From: Agrobacterium vaccinii
GTDB lineage: Bacteria > Pseudomonadota > Alphaproteobacteria > Rhizobiales > Rhizobiaceae
Direction: 5' to 3'
Assembly (NCBI RefSeq): GCF_021310995.1
Contig: NZ_CP054151.1
Location: 1-64,000 of the forward strand
Length of the DNA: 64,000 nt
Each line of letters opens with the position of its first letter. Within the stretch, counting starts at the first letter, position 1. Shown piece after piece: positions 55,883 through 64,000 of the stretch. The position numbers were made by a program, and so were the translations under genes. The notes under the pieces are model-generated. The model was not told the DNA's origin. It ran no database searches and saw only the letters and a list, made by a program, of their open reading frames with translations.

Positions 55883-56953
55883 CTAATAGCCGGTCATCTC
55901 GAGGTACCCCGCTCCCTTCGTGCTGCCGCTGATGCTGATCGGACCCTCCCAATATGGTGGCGACGTCGCCATCCAAGACCCGTCGTTTAATGGCTGGGTT
56001 GTGATGTCGAGCGATTTCTTAGGGATTTGTATACGCCATCCAACCGGTATACTGCGCCCGCCTGCCTCAGCCCGCCGGATGAGTTCCAGACGAACGTCGT
56101 CCTTCGACAGCGGTGTCGTCTCCCCATCAGCGGCAATCCAGTTTGCCGAAATGAACCCATCCTTGTCATCGCGCAGCCTGAACGCCATCAGCTTCTCACC
56201 CGCTTCCAAATGAATTGAGAACCAATCCCACCCAGTCTGATTGCTGGCGAGCGGCTGAGATGACCATTCCCTATCCAGCCATGCCTTGCCGGTGACCTTT
56301 ACGTCGGAGCCGGCAAGCTTGATCGCCCCTGTTACCCGATAGAACGGCTGCGAGTAATAGTAGCTAGCTTGGCCCGCCGCGGATTTTACGGAAAAACCGC
56401 GATCTCCTTGCAGGACGAGAGGTCCAATTGCTTTTAGGTTCAGGTCGTAGCTGAAGTCGCTTCCATTGGCTACCAGGGTGAGATCCGCCAGTTGATCCCC
56501 ACGCGACGATGTTGCGCCCTTCATTTTCCAGTCATCGATCCAAGCTTCAAAAGGTGCGGTACTGACCCCTGCCTGCCCGACGCCTCCCCGACCGAGGCGC
56601 TCAGCGAAGTAGTGCTGGTCTTCCGTTGTGAGGGCGGCATGGCCGATCCAGACCTGTGGGTCTGAAAATCCCTCGCTGTTTCCCGGCACCAAGGCTGACC
56701 GGAACAGTGTCCACTGCGCGCCATATGTTTTGCCATCCTCACCTTCAAGATTGGCTGTTACGTACCACCATTCGATCCGATAATCGGGGTGAGCGCCGTG
56801 GTCTGCCGGGAAGGATAATGCGTGTCCTTGCTGGGGCACTGCAAAACCGTCTGCATCTGAACCCAGCCCGGCGAAGCCTTGCGACTGGCTGCTACCAGCG
56901 GAGACGGCCATGAATATGGCGGACAGGATCGCGACCGACTTTCTAGCGTTCAT
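55883..56953 (-). CDS. attH: AttH-like lipocalin-family secreted protein
   Basis: A 356-residue exported protein. A signal peptide at residues 1-25 (RKSVAILSAIFMAVSAGSSQSQG) is followed by two beta-barrel lipocalin-like halves of the CrtC/AttH type, with the signature DYRIEWWYVTANLEG and then GAQWTLFRSAL, and GKAWLDREWSSQPL in the centre. The family is linked to exporter operons, including the Agrobacterium att attachment genes. The ATG at 56953 overlaps the permease stop. The ligand is unknown, perhaps a lipid. Confidence 0.88.
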   Translation of the reverse strand: MNARKSVAILSAIFMAVSAGSSQSQGFAGLGSDADGFAVPQQGHALSFPADHGAHPDYRIEWWYVTANLEGEDGKTYGAQWTLFRSALVPGNSEGFSDPQVWIGHAALTTEDQHYFAERLGRGGVGQAGVSTAPFEAWIDDWKMKGATSSRGDQLADLTLVANGSDFSYDLNLKAIGPLVLQGDRGFSVKSAAGQASYYYSQPFYRVTGAIKLAGSDVKVTGKAWLDREWSSQPLASNQTGWDWFSIHLEAGEKLMAFRLRDDKDGFISANWIAADGETTPLSKDDVRLELIRRAEAGGRSIPVGWRIQIPKKSLDITTQPLNDGSWMATSPPYWEGPISISGSTKGAGYLEMTGY

Positions 56954-59351
56954 TGGCGAATATCCTGAGCAGATCGGCGGGGTTGATCGTCGCCAAGCGG
57001 CGGACAGGCACAGCGACCGATAGCAGAGCGGCAATCAACGCAATTGCGCCCAGCCATACCCAGTCCAGCGGGAAGACCATCATCGGTAGACGCCAGCCGA
57101 ATGCCTGAACGTTGACGATTGCCAAGAGCACCCACGCCAATCCGAGGCCGACAGGAATGGCGGCGATGAAGGTGGCGAGCCAGAGCGCCAGAGTGCGGGC
57201 GATTTCGTACAGTGCCAGATCTCGCCGCCGGATGCCCATTGCCCAGACCGGCGCCAATTGCGGAAGGCGAATGCCGGAGAGTGTGAGCAAGCTGGCGAAC
57301 ATCGCGAACCCGGCAACTCCGAGCGTCAGCACGTTCAAGGCGCCGGTGACTGTGAATGTCTGTTCGAAGATGGCTCTTGATTGCTGCTTGAGAGATGCCT
57401 GATCGATAACGGCGGTTTCGGGAAGGCCGAACTCGCTGACGATCTGCCGCTTGAGATCTTGTGCGCGTTCGGGCGGCACACGGACGCCGTAGCGGAGTTT
57501 GGCCACATCGGGATAATAGGCGACGAGGCTGTCTATTCCGACCATGACCTGACCCTTGGTATTGCCGTAGTCCGAATAGGTCCCCACTACAGTAACGCTC
57601 CATTCGCCTGGCATGGGAAGGATTTGCCCAAGCTTTACATCGCCTCGGCGCCACATTTGCTCATTGATGAGAGCACCAGTGCCCGCAGCAATCTTGTCCC
57701 AGGCATCTGCATCCGCCACGATCAAGGGCCAGTGGGCACGGTAGGTTGGGTCGTCAGCCACACCGAAGATTTGCATTTGCTCTCCCAGCACATCGCGCTC
57801 CACGCTCCAGATTGGGAGCACCGCTGCGGCGTGCTGTGAGAGCCATTCGCGGAGGCGTCTGGCTTGCTCCACGTCCTGTGCGGTCACGTAGAGTTCCGCT
57901 GCCAGGCGCTGATCCAGCCAACCAAGGAATGTTAGCCGGAAGCTTGAGACCATTGTTCCGACGCCGATATTTGCTGATAGTGCGAGCAGAAGTGCCATCA
58001 GCGCGAGCGACAGGCCCGGTAGTTGCAGTCTTGTGTCCGCCCAGAACCATTGCGTCAAAGCCCCGCGGGAAAAGCGTTCTGCCAGAGAAAGGCCGATGGC
58101 GAGCATACCGGGGAGCAGAAACGCGCTCCCTAACAACAAGCAGCCCAGCACTGTAAACCCCACGACAAGCCCGGACCCGCCAGCGGCCAAGATGACCCCG
58201 AGAGCCAGCAACGCTGCCGCCGCTGTGACCTGATAGGTGAGTGTTCTTGCCGAAGCTCTTGCCCAGGCTCTGGGCTGAGCGGACATCGGAATGGGCAATG
58301 TCCAGACCCGCCACAGGCTCTGCGCTGAGGAGATCGTCGTCCCGCCAAACGCTATCGCCAGCCCTGTCGCCCACCACTCTGGTCGTATCGTCAAGGAGCC
58401 TGACACGCTTGCGCCGTAGAGACCGCGCAGGGTTGCCGCCACGCCCGGCATCAGAGCGGAGGCGATGAAATAGCCCATGATGACGCCGATCAGGCCGGAG
58501 ATGAGCGCCAACCCGGCCAGTTCGATGACCAGCATGATTGTGAGCGCTGGCAGCGAGACACCGAGGGACCGTAATGTCCGAAACGTTCCACGCCGCTGTT
58601 CAAACGTCAATCCGGTTGCCGAATAGACTATGAAAAGGCCGACGACGAAAGATAGGAAACCGAACGCGGTGAGGTTGAGATGGAAACTGTCCGTGAGGCG
58701 AGCGACGTCCGGTTGATCGTTGTTTTCCCGCAGCGTCAGTTCCGGCGCGATGTTTTCAACGGGTGCCAATCCCGGCTTTTGCGCGCCAGCGACGACGAGC
58801 CGGGTGATCTTGCCATGAGTCTCCAGCAGACGGTCGGCGACCGAGATATCTACGAAGGCCGCTTCATCCGGCACGCTATCGGAGATATTGATATCCATAT
58901 CCGTTTTGCCGCGCAGCTTTTCTGCCGTTGCAGCTGAGACGACAAGTTGGCCAGGGGGCGAGAGGAACGTCAGAAGATCGGACCCATCAGAAACCGGCGC
59001 CACCTGCCCTTCCTTCGGCATGCTGAGCGGATCGATGCCAATCAACCTGATGCGTGCTTGGCCGAACCGGTGAATACCTTCGATGACGGGAGAAACGTTC
59101 CAACCTGTACGGCGCAGATTGCCGTAGGACCGGATCGAAATGCCGGTGCCATCCTTGGATACGACTTGGTCCAAAGCGCCTTGTTCAAGAACGGATGCGG
59201 CTCGGGCATAGCTGGCGCTTGCCTCAGCATTGATGGCCTGCACCCCCGACCAAAGCGCTGTTGCCAGCGCTATACCCATCACCAGTGTCAGCAATTGCAG
59301 TGGCTTACGCCGCCAGTGGGACAGCAGGGCCATGAATGCAACAAACCTCAT
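56943..59351 (-). CDS. FtsX/MacB-type ABC permease, AttF/AttG-like
   Basis: An 802-residue permease with two FtsX regions: one after about residue 230 (FGFLSFVVGLFIVYSATGLTFEQRRGTFRTLRSLGVSLPAL) and one near the C terminus (LGVAGFAMFASLLTLSGIRLPQLAPVWAMGIRRRDL). About ten TM helices in total and large periplasmic segments are visible. It exports or extracts a lipid- or lipoprotein-like substrate, together with the ATPase and AttH-like protein. It overlaps both neighbours by a few bases. Confidence 0.88.
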   Translation of the reverse strand: MRFVAFMALLSHWRRKPLQLLTLVMGIALATALWSGVQAINAEASASYARAASVLEQGALDQVVSKDGTGISIRSYGNLRRTGWNVSPVIEGIHRFGQARIRLIGIDPLSMPKEGQVAPVSDGSDLLTFLSPPGQLVVSAATAEKLRGKTDMDINISDSVPDEAAFVDISVADRLLETHGKITRLVVAGAQKPGLAPVENIAPELTLRENNDQPDVARLTDSFHLNLTAFGFLSFVVGLFIVYSATGLTFEQRRGTFRTLRSLGVSLPALTIMLVIELAGLALISGLIGVIMGYFIASALMPGVAATLRGLYGASVSGSLTIRPEWWATGLAIAFGGTTISSAQSLWRVWTLPIPMSAQPRAWARASARTLTYQVTAAAALLALGVILAAGGSGLVVGFTVLGCLLLGSAFLLPGMLAIGLSLAERFSRGALTQWFWADTRLQLPGLSLALMALLLALSANIGVGTMVSSFRLTFLGWLDQRLAAELYVTAQDVEQARRLREWLSQHAAAVLPIWSVERDVLGEQMQIFGVADDPTYRAHWPLIVADADAWDKIAAGTGALINEQMWRRGDVKLGQILPMPGEWSVTVVGTYSDYGNTKGQVMVGIDSLVAYYPDVAKLRYGVRVPPERAQDLKRQIVSEFGLPETAVIDQASLKQQSRAIFEQTFTVTGALNVLTLGVAGFAMFASLLTLSGIRLPQLAPVWAMGIRRRDLALYEIARTLALWLATFIAAIPVGLGLAWVLLAIVNVQAFGWRLPMMVFPLDWVWLGAIALIAALLSVAVPVRRLATINPADLLRIFANER

Positions 59352-60007
59352 CCGGCAATCCGCCCGCTACACAGGACGACTTTCCGATCCAGCCGATCCG
59401 CCAATCTGGATGAATGGGTAACGAGGAGAAGCGCAGAGCCTGCGTTGCGTGCAAGCGTAAGCATCAAATCCAGCACGGTATCGCCGGTGGCCTCGTCGAG
59501 ATTGCCGGTGGGCTCGTCTGCTAGAATAAGAGGAGGCCTGACCGCAAGCGTCCGCCCAATCGCCACACGCTGCTGCTGCCCACCAGACAGTTGCTCTGGA
59601 TACCGGGCAAGGTAAGCACTCAAGCCCAATTCTTCCGTGAGTGCGGCTTCCCATGCCGGGTCGTGTCGACCCGCAAGTCTCGCGTGAAAGGAAATATTCG
59701 CCGCGACATTCAACGACGGGATCAGGTTGAATTGCTGAAACACGAGGCCGACTTGCGTTCTGCGATATCTTGCACGCCCTCCATCGTCAAAAGACGAAAT
59801 ATCCTGCCCGCCTACGACCACCGAGCCACCGTCTGGATGATCGAGCCCTCCCACTAGGTGAAGGAGCGTGCTCTTGCCGCTGCCAGACTCACCCGTCAGC
59901 GCCACGCTTTCGCCTGCCAACACATCAAGATCGATACCTTTCAATATCTCGATTGTCCCTTCAGTGGTCGTATAGGATTTGCGAACGCCGGAAAGGGAAA
60001 GAATCAT
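59348..60007 (-). CDS. LolD/MacB-type ABC ATPase, AttE-like
   Basis: A 219-residue ATPase. Walker A is [18 protein letters not shown], the Q loop is VFQQFNLIPSLNV, the signature is LSGGQQQRVAIGRTL, and Walker B is LILADEPTGNLDEATG. This short type pairs with FtsX permeases. Its stop overlaps the permease start (ATGA). It is first in the three-gene operon ending with the AttH-like gene. Confidence 0.92.
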   Translation of the reverse strand: MILSLSGVRKSYTTTEGTIEILKGIDLDVLAGESVALTGESGSGKSTLLHLVGGLDHPDGGSVVVGGQDISSFDDGGRARYRRTQVGLVFQQFNLIPSLNVAANISFHARLAGRHDPAWEAALTEELGLSAYLARYPEQLSGGQQQRVAIGRTLAVRPPLILADEPTGNLDEATGDTVLDLMLTLARNAGSALLLVTHSSRLADRLDRKVVLCSGRIAG

Positions 60008-60842
60008 AATGGCCTCAAGGCGGTTGATGAATGCCTAAGGTAACATATCTGAACCTCTTTGGAGAAACCTGTTCTTGACGCGAGACTACGCGTGTTACTC
60101 GATCACTCCACTATCTCGCCGGACCGATCTGGTAAGAAAGAACAAAGGACTGGTCCCGCGTCAGAATGCTGACTAGCACGCGAAGGCGGATCGGTAAGCG
60201 CTGAAGGGCGAAGACTCAACGCGAAACCACGTGCTGGCACATACCAGGAAAACCGGTTTCTATGGGCCACGGGGGCACATTATACGACCAACTGAACAAA
60301 CCGGTTCAGCGGCTGTTGTTATCCAACGACCCGATACAACATGATTTCCGGTATAAAAAGGACCCATACACTCCGAATGCCGCTTTGCCCGTGTTCATCA
60401 AGCGACCTAAAAAAATAGATCGGTTTCACAACGCTTGGTGCGAAGAAAATAACCTCAGCAAAACGAATGATAGAGCCACCGAAGTGGCATCGGGCTTGGT
60501 GGACTGGTACGTCTTATCCTCAGCGCACGAAGCTGGATAATCACCTGAGCTACCGGTATCCGAAACGATAGAAACGCTGCCGGGGCGGCTTAGCCGGCTG
60601 AGCGCGGCATCTATAGGTTGGGGCTGGGACGACACGTAGCGTCTATTAATGACGTCGAACTTGCCAACTGTAACGGCACCACTCTCCGCTTCCTAGGGAT
60701 AGCCAACACAGTTTTTGAGATCATATTAAGTTCGTTTCCACAAATATCCAGTAAATTGGTATGATCATTGAACTTTCCTGAAATTCATCATACATATTTG
60801 TAGGAGCTTACTCTTCGCTCGATTTTCAATGATGGTGACCGC
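60008..60842. other. Intergenic, one doubtful ORF
   Basis: An 835-base gap between two divergent units. The plus-strand ORF at 60262-60540 (92 residues) and the minus-strand ORF at 60426-60635 overlap, have no good ribosome site and no family. The last 100 bases, AT-rich, hold the inverted GTATGAT/ATCATAC pair before the FadR gene. Confidence 0.4.
60759..60793. promoter_or_regulatory. Candidate FadR-type operator
   Basis: GTATGAT (60759-60765) is inverted as ATCATAC (60787-60793), 50 bases before the GTG start of the FadR-family gene. The left half sits within TTGGTATGATCAT, similar to GntR/FadR half-sites with a GGT-AC type core. It fits autoregulation. Confidence 0.5.
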
Positions 60843-61577
60843 GTGCCCCAAAAGCAGAAACGTAGCAAATCCTCCGGGTCTCTTGTCACCAAAGTCAGCG
60901 TGAGTCTCAGAGACGCCATTGCATCCGGTCAATACGGCCCTGGAGACCGCTTGCCCAGCGAGATTCAAATGACGGAAACGCATGGCGTCAGCCGTACCGT
61001 TGTTAGAGAAGCGGTCACGGCGTTGCGTTGCGACGGGTTGGTGGAGGTCCGTCAGGGGGCCGGAATTTTTGTTCTCAAGAAGGAAAGAGACGGCGCTCCG
61101 GTAAAGATAGACAAAGCGAGACTGTCTTCGGATCTCGAAGTGTTGGAAATTCGCACCCCGCTGGAAATCGAGGCAGCGGGGCTTGCGGCACTTCGCAGGT
61201 CGCCGTCTCAGGAAGAGGCGATTTTCGAGTGCCACGCCAAAGTGCTGGACTGTCTCGAGAACAACCAGTCCATCCGCGAGGCGGATCTGGCGCTGCATTT
61301 TGCGATTGCGGCGGCGACCAACAATCCGCTGTTCACGCAATTTCTGGAACTGCATGGACCCGCGGCCATTCCGCAATCCCGCTTCGTTCCCAAGCAGCAG
61401 GAGGTTGACCAGACCGCCTATCGACGCCTGATCCACAGGGAGCATGAGGCCATCATCGTTGCGATTTCAGACCGGGACGAACAGGCGGCAAAGCTGGCCA
61501 TGCAGGAGCATCTGCGCGGCAGCCAGCTTCGCTACCGCGAGATGATGCGCGATCTGCGCGGGATTGCTGCTAACTAG
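60843..61577 (+). CDS. FadR-family (GntR) transcriptional regulator
   Basis: A 244-residue FadR-type regulator. The wHTH is at about residues 15-75 (GQYGPGDRLPSEIQMTETHGVSRTVVREAVTALRCDGLVEVRQGAGIFV). The FCD effector domain follows (EIRTPLEIEAAGLAALRR, then DLALHFAIAAATNNPLF and HREHEAIIVAI with metal-binding D/H residues). It starts with a GTG at 60843. It is convergent with the carbohydrate-active genes and likely controls them, as FadR types often bind uronate or keto-acid signals. Confidence 0.9.
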   Translation: MPQKQKRSKSSGSLVTKVSVSLRDAIASGQYGPGDRLPSEIQMTETHGVSRTVVREAVTALRCDGLVEVRQGAGIFVLKKERDGAPVKIDKARLSSDLEVLEIRTPLEIEAAGLAALRRSPSQEEAIFECHAKVLDCLENNQSIREADLALHFAIAAATNNPLFTQFLELHGPAAIPQSRFVPKQQEVDQTAYRRLIHREHEAIIVAISDRDEQAAKLAMQEHLRGSQLRYREMMRDLRGIAAN

Positions 61578-62362
61578 GCGACGTCTGCGCCCCACACCTC
61601 GAATTGGGTGAGCGCTGGAAACGGCGATGGATCATCTGCCTTTTTCAGGTCATGCAAGCGCACCCATTCGACCGTGCGCGGCGGCATGGCGAAGGCTTGA
61701 GCGGCACCGGATTTGACCAAGGGGACCGTCAGCACGTGGCCATCTGAAAAGGTCATGCTGGCCTCGTTCCACCAGGCATCATGGGGGAAATCTGCCCTGA
61801 GATACAGCGTGACCTGATCAACCCGCACCGGACGCCCGAACGTCAGAGTGAGCGTTGCTGCCGGATCCTGATTGATGCCCCAGCTTGTATAGGGCCAGAA
61901 GCCGTGATCGGTATTTGCCTTTTCACCATCGATGGCATTGCGGGCGGCAAAGACCGCCTCGCCGCGCGTTTCCACATTGGCTTTCGCATGGGGAAAGAGC
62001 GTTGTGTTGTCGTGGTGATCGAAGGGGTTAAAGGCGAGGTTTCGGCGGGTCAAAGCCTCATCTGGGTGAACCCGACAGACGGATATGCGGTGGAGGTTTC
62101 CAAGGAAAGCCTGTGGCGGATAGGTCTTGCGCGTTAGGCCGGAGGGAACAGGAAGCGAGAACTCAGTGCCCGCCAGGAAGACACGGGCGGGCGGCATGCC
62201 GGCATCGAGGCTGAGATCGACATGGCCTGATTCTGCCGCTTCGATGACGATCCTGTCACTTTGCGCATACTCACTGCGATAGACCAGAAAGACCTCGTCG
62301 TCGCAACTGGCTTTTGACAGGACCATGCCTGCCGCGTTGACGACTTTCAATGTGAGCTTCAT
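61574..62362 (-). CDS. Hypothetical carbohydrate-binding-like protein
   Basis: A 262-residue, beta-rich protein with no signal peptide. It contains ARNAIDGEKANTDHGFWPYTSWGINQDPAATLTLTFGRPVRVDQVTLYLRADFP, which resembles a discoidin/F5-8-type carbohydrate-binding fold. The ATG at 62362 has GGGAG at a good distance; the ATG at 62368 is too near. It is 12 bases downstream of the heparinase-like gene and likely co-transcribed. Its end overlaps the FadR gene end by four bases (convergent). Confidence 0.65.
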   Translation of the reverse strand: MKLTLKVVNAAGMVLSKASCDDEVFLVYRSEYAQSDRIVIEAAESGHVDLSLDAGMPPARVFLAGTEFSLPVPSGLTRKTYPPQAFLGNLHRISVCRVHPDEALTRRNLAFNPFDHHDNTTLFPHAKANVETRGEAVFAARNAIDGEKANTDHGFWPYTSWGINQDPAATLTLTFGRPVRVDQVTLYLRADFPHDAWWNEASMTFSDGHVLTVPLVKSGAAQAFAMPPRTVEWVRLHDLKKADDPSPFPALTQFEVWGADVA

Positions 62363-62374
62363 CGGCATTCTCCC

Positions 62375-64000
62375 TTAGCGGATGACGAGGCGAAGGCGTT
62401 TGCCTTTGAGCGGAATGAGGGTGCGGTAGATGGTGTCTGGCCATGACTGGCGCAAGCGCGGATCAGCGATCTCGATCGTTTCGATCGTTGGCACCGCCGC
62501 GCCTTCGATATCGATGGAACCGAGGTCACCCAGAACCATCATGTTGCCAGCAATGCGGGGCTTTTCGACCGTCATGAGCGACAGAACGGCATCTCGCTCG
62601 CCTTCGTGCTCATCGATGATCTCGACATACTGGCCGCGGACCAGTCTGACGGTCCTGAGGTAGCTTTGCACACCGGCCTCCGGCGGATAGGCACCGTCGA
62701 GATCAAGAGAGATTTCGGCATGCTGTTCGGTGAAATCGACACGGAAATCGCGGGCGGCGAAAGCCTCGCCATCCTTCTGCATCACGCCAACGAAACTCGG
62801 CAAGTTGTGGAAGGCCGATTGCATGGTCCAGATGTCATAACGCTGCGGCGAGAAGGTCTTGGCAGTGTAGGTTTCCACGCCGACATCGATGAGGAAGGGA
62901 CGGCCACGTTTGTACAGCGTGATGCTGCCGACATCATTGTGGTTATGGCTTTCGCCATTGTTGCCACCCTTAACGGCCAAATCGAAGACAGCATCGCGGG
63001 CGATGGCGAGTTCTATGCCGGGGTAGAACATATCGACTTTGGCGGGTGGCGGGAGAGCAGCCTCGGACAGTTCCTGCTCTGACAGAACCGCTTGCACGCG
63101 ATACCAGAGGTTCCATTCGTCCTGCATCAAGCGCTTGGACGAACGCTGCCAGCGATCTATGGCGAAGGCCTGAAGCGCAGGGGATGCGATGGTTTTGCCG
63201 ACGAGATATTCACGCAGACCGCTAGTCTCGAACCGCGCTGGGGCATCTGCGAAGTTGAAGAACTGGTCATCGGCGACATGCATATGCCGAATGAATTCGG
63301 CCATGTTGCGGAGCTTGTCTTCGCTCAAAAGCGCGGCTGTCACGCCGGGGGCCGCTTCTTCTAGAACCGCTAGTCCTGTGAACAGGCACAGTGTCGCATG
63401 CCCGTAATAGAGTGCGCCCTCTTCACAGGCCCCGTCCTCCGCGTAGTCTTTTTGGAAGGCATCGAGGCTTTTCAGGGCCTGTTCGGCAACGGCGCGGCGG
63501 GTGGGCTGATCGGTGGGCTGCAAAAATGTGGATAGGAGGACGTTCTGCGTGATCCACGCCGTCCAGTTGTTCATCCGCTCATCGCCACTGCCCATCCACC
63601 AGAAATGGCGCGAGAGGTAGGGCCGGGTGATGCGCTGGTCGATTTCGCTCGATATTCGCGCCAAGAGGGTGGCGTCCAGTTGGGAGGCGAGCAGGAACGA
63701 GACGAGCGCCAGATTGGCCGCTGTTTCCGCCGCGAAGAGATCGATCACTGGGTTCTGCGGGTCGGGAAGCGGGGTGCGAGGACCGCCACGGACATGAGAA
63801 TTGTGCGCGGGCAACTGCCAGCCGCTTTCTTCGCAGATGAGCCACAGGCCGTCGACGATTTCAGCGAGGAAACGTCCATCACCCTCGATACATTCTCCCA
63901 GAATCAGCGCGTTCAGCTTGAGGCGGCGCGCAAAATAGAGTGCTTCGAAGCGCGAGCGGTTGCCGTTTTGAGTGTACTCCATGTAGTCGCTGGCGAGGAT
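62375..64000 (-). CDS. Heparinase II/III-family polysaccharide lyase, partial at window edge
   Basis: At least 541 residues, continuing beyond base 64000, where the frame is still open (codons before the first visible Met fit the sequence). The C-terminal heparinase II/III region has the catalytic motif NNGESHNHNDVGSITLYKRGRPFLIDVG, with Asn/His residues, and the alpha-toroid part contains FWWMGSGDERMNNWTAWITQNVL, typical of oligo-alginate or heparin lyases. Without a visible N terminus its signal peptide cannot be judged. It probably degrades a uronate-rich polysaccharide, in keeping with the nearby FadR regulator. Confidence 0.88.
   Translation of the reverse strand: MLASDYMEYTQNGNRSRFEALYFARRLKLNALILGECIEGDGRFLAEIVDGLWLICEESGWQLPAHNSHVRGGPRTPLPDPQNPVIDLFAAETAANLALVSFLLASQLDATLLARISSEIDQRITRPYLSRHFWWMGSGDERMNNWTAWITQNVLLSTFLQPTDQPTRRAVAEQALKSLDAFQKDYAEDGACEEGALYYGHATLCLFTGLAVLEEAAPGVTAALLSEDKLRNMAEFIRHMHVADDQFFNFADAPARFETSGLREYLVGKTIASPALQAFAIDRWQRSSKRLMQDEWNLWYRVQAVLSEQELSEAALPPPAKVDMFYPGIELAIARDAVFDLAVKGGNNGESHNHNDVGSITLYKRGRPFLIDVGVETYTAKTFSPQRYDIWTMQSAFHNLPSFVGVMQKDGEAFAARDFRVDFTEQHAEISLDLDGAYPPEAGVQSYLRTVRLVRGQYVEIIDEHEGERDAVLSLMTVEKPRIAGNMMVLGDLGSIDIEGAAVPTIETIEIADPRLRQSWPDTIYRTLIPLKGKRLRLVIR

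Noticed and set aside
60262..60540. A 92-codon plus-strand ORF
   Set aside because: Overlaps another ORF on the opposite strand, has a poorly placed ribosome site and no recognisable motif.

Overview
The window looks like an accessory-rich stretch of a Rhizobiaceae genome, most likely Agrobacterium or a close relative. The basis is a Ti-type TraA relaxase next to an RSF1010/pTi-like nic core, an AttH-like lipocalin protein with an FtsX-type exporter, many LysR, LacI and FadR regulators beside ABC importers, an alphaproteobacterial nitrate-sensing-type chemoreceptor, and small DUF6894-type proteins. No rRNA, tRNA, CRISPR array or plasmid replication gene was seen, so the replicon cannot be named.

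Region 1 (about 1-15,250) is a patchwork of small orphan genes and decaying modules. It holds a HipA-type kinase with an HTH partner, an orphan BrnA-like antitoxin, a VapC tail fused to a broken cupin copy, a doubly frameshifted nucleotidyltransferase, an RNase H, a histidine phosphatase, an intact cupin, a frameshifted EamA transporter, a frameshifted repeat-containing secreted protein, an XRE regulator, a nucleotidyltransferase-HEPN protein and a cytochrome b561. Region 2 (15,345-19,421) is a minimal mobilisation module: a TraD-like accessory gene, a candidate oriT and a divergent traA, with no coupling protein or mating-pair genes.

Region 3 (19,890-29,900) has a formaldehyde dehydrogenase, tandem tRNA-3'-end-like repeats, an IS3-family fragment that has cut a diguanylate cyclase, a receiver protein, a chemoreceptor, a PAS protein and an unrecognised two-gene unit whose first gene carries two compensating frameshifts.

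Region 4 (30,003-37,425) is a sugar-uptake operon: a LacI regulator, a perfect 14-bp operator, a Gfo/Idh/MocA dehydrogenase, a sugar epimerase/isomerase and a complete carbohydrate ABC importer. Region 5 (37,709-47,298) is a catabolic-looking island: an FAD oxidoreductase and shikimate-dehydrogenase-like enzyme divergent from a LysR gene, then a haloacetate-dehalogenase-like hydrolase, a second LysR, a NitT/TauT-type ABC importer, a zinc alcohol dehydrogenase and an EthD-like protein.

Region 6 (47,342-54,328) is a peptide importer co-transcribed with an M14 carboxypeptidase. Region 7 (54,883-60,007) has an EAL phosphodiesterase and an AttEFGH-like exporter operon. Region 8 (60,843-64,000) is a FadR regulator opposite a heparinase II/III polysaccharide lyase that runs off the window.

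The catabolic and transport operons look intact. Frameshifted genes lie almost entirely in the first 30 kb, which suggests either real decay of an accessory region or local sequence error.
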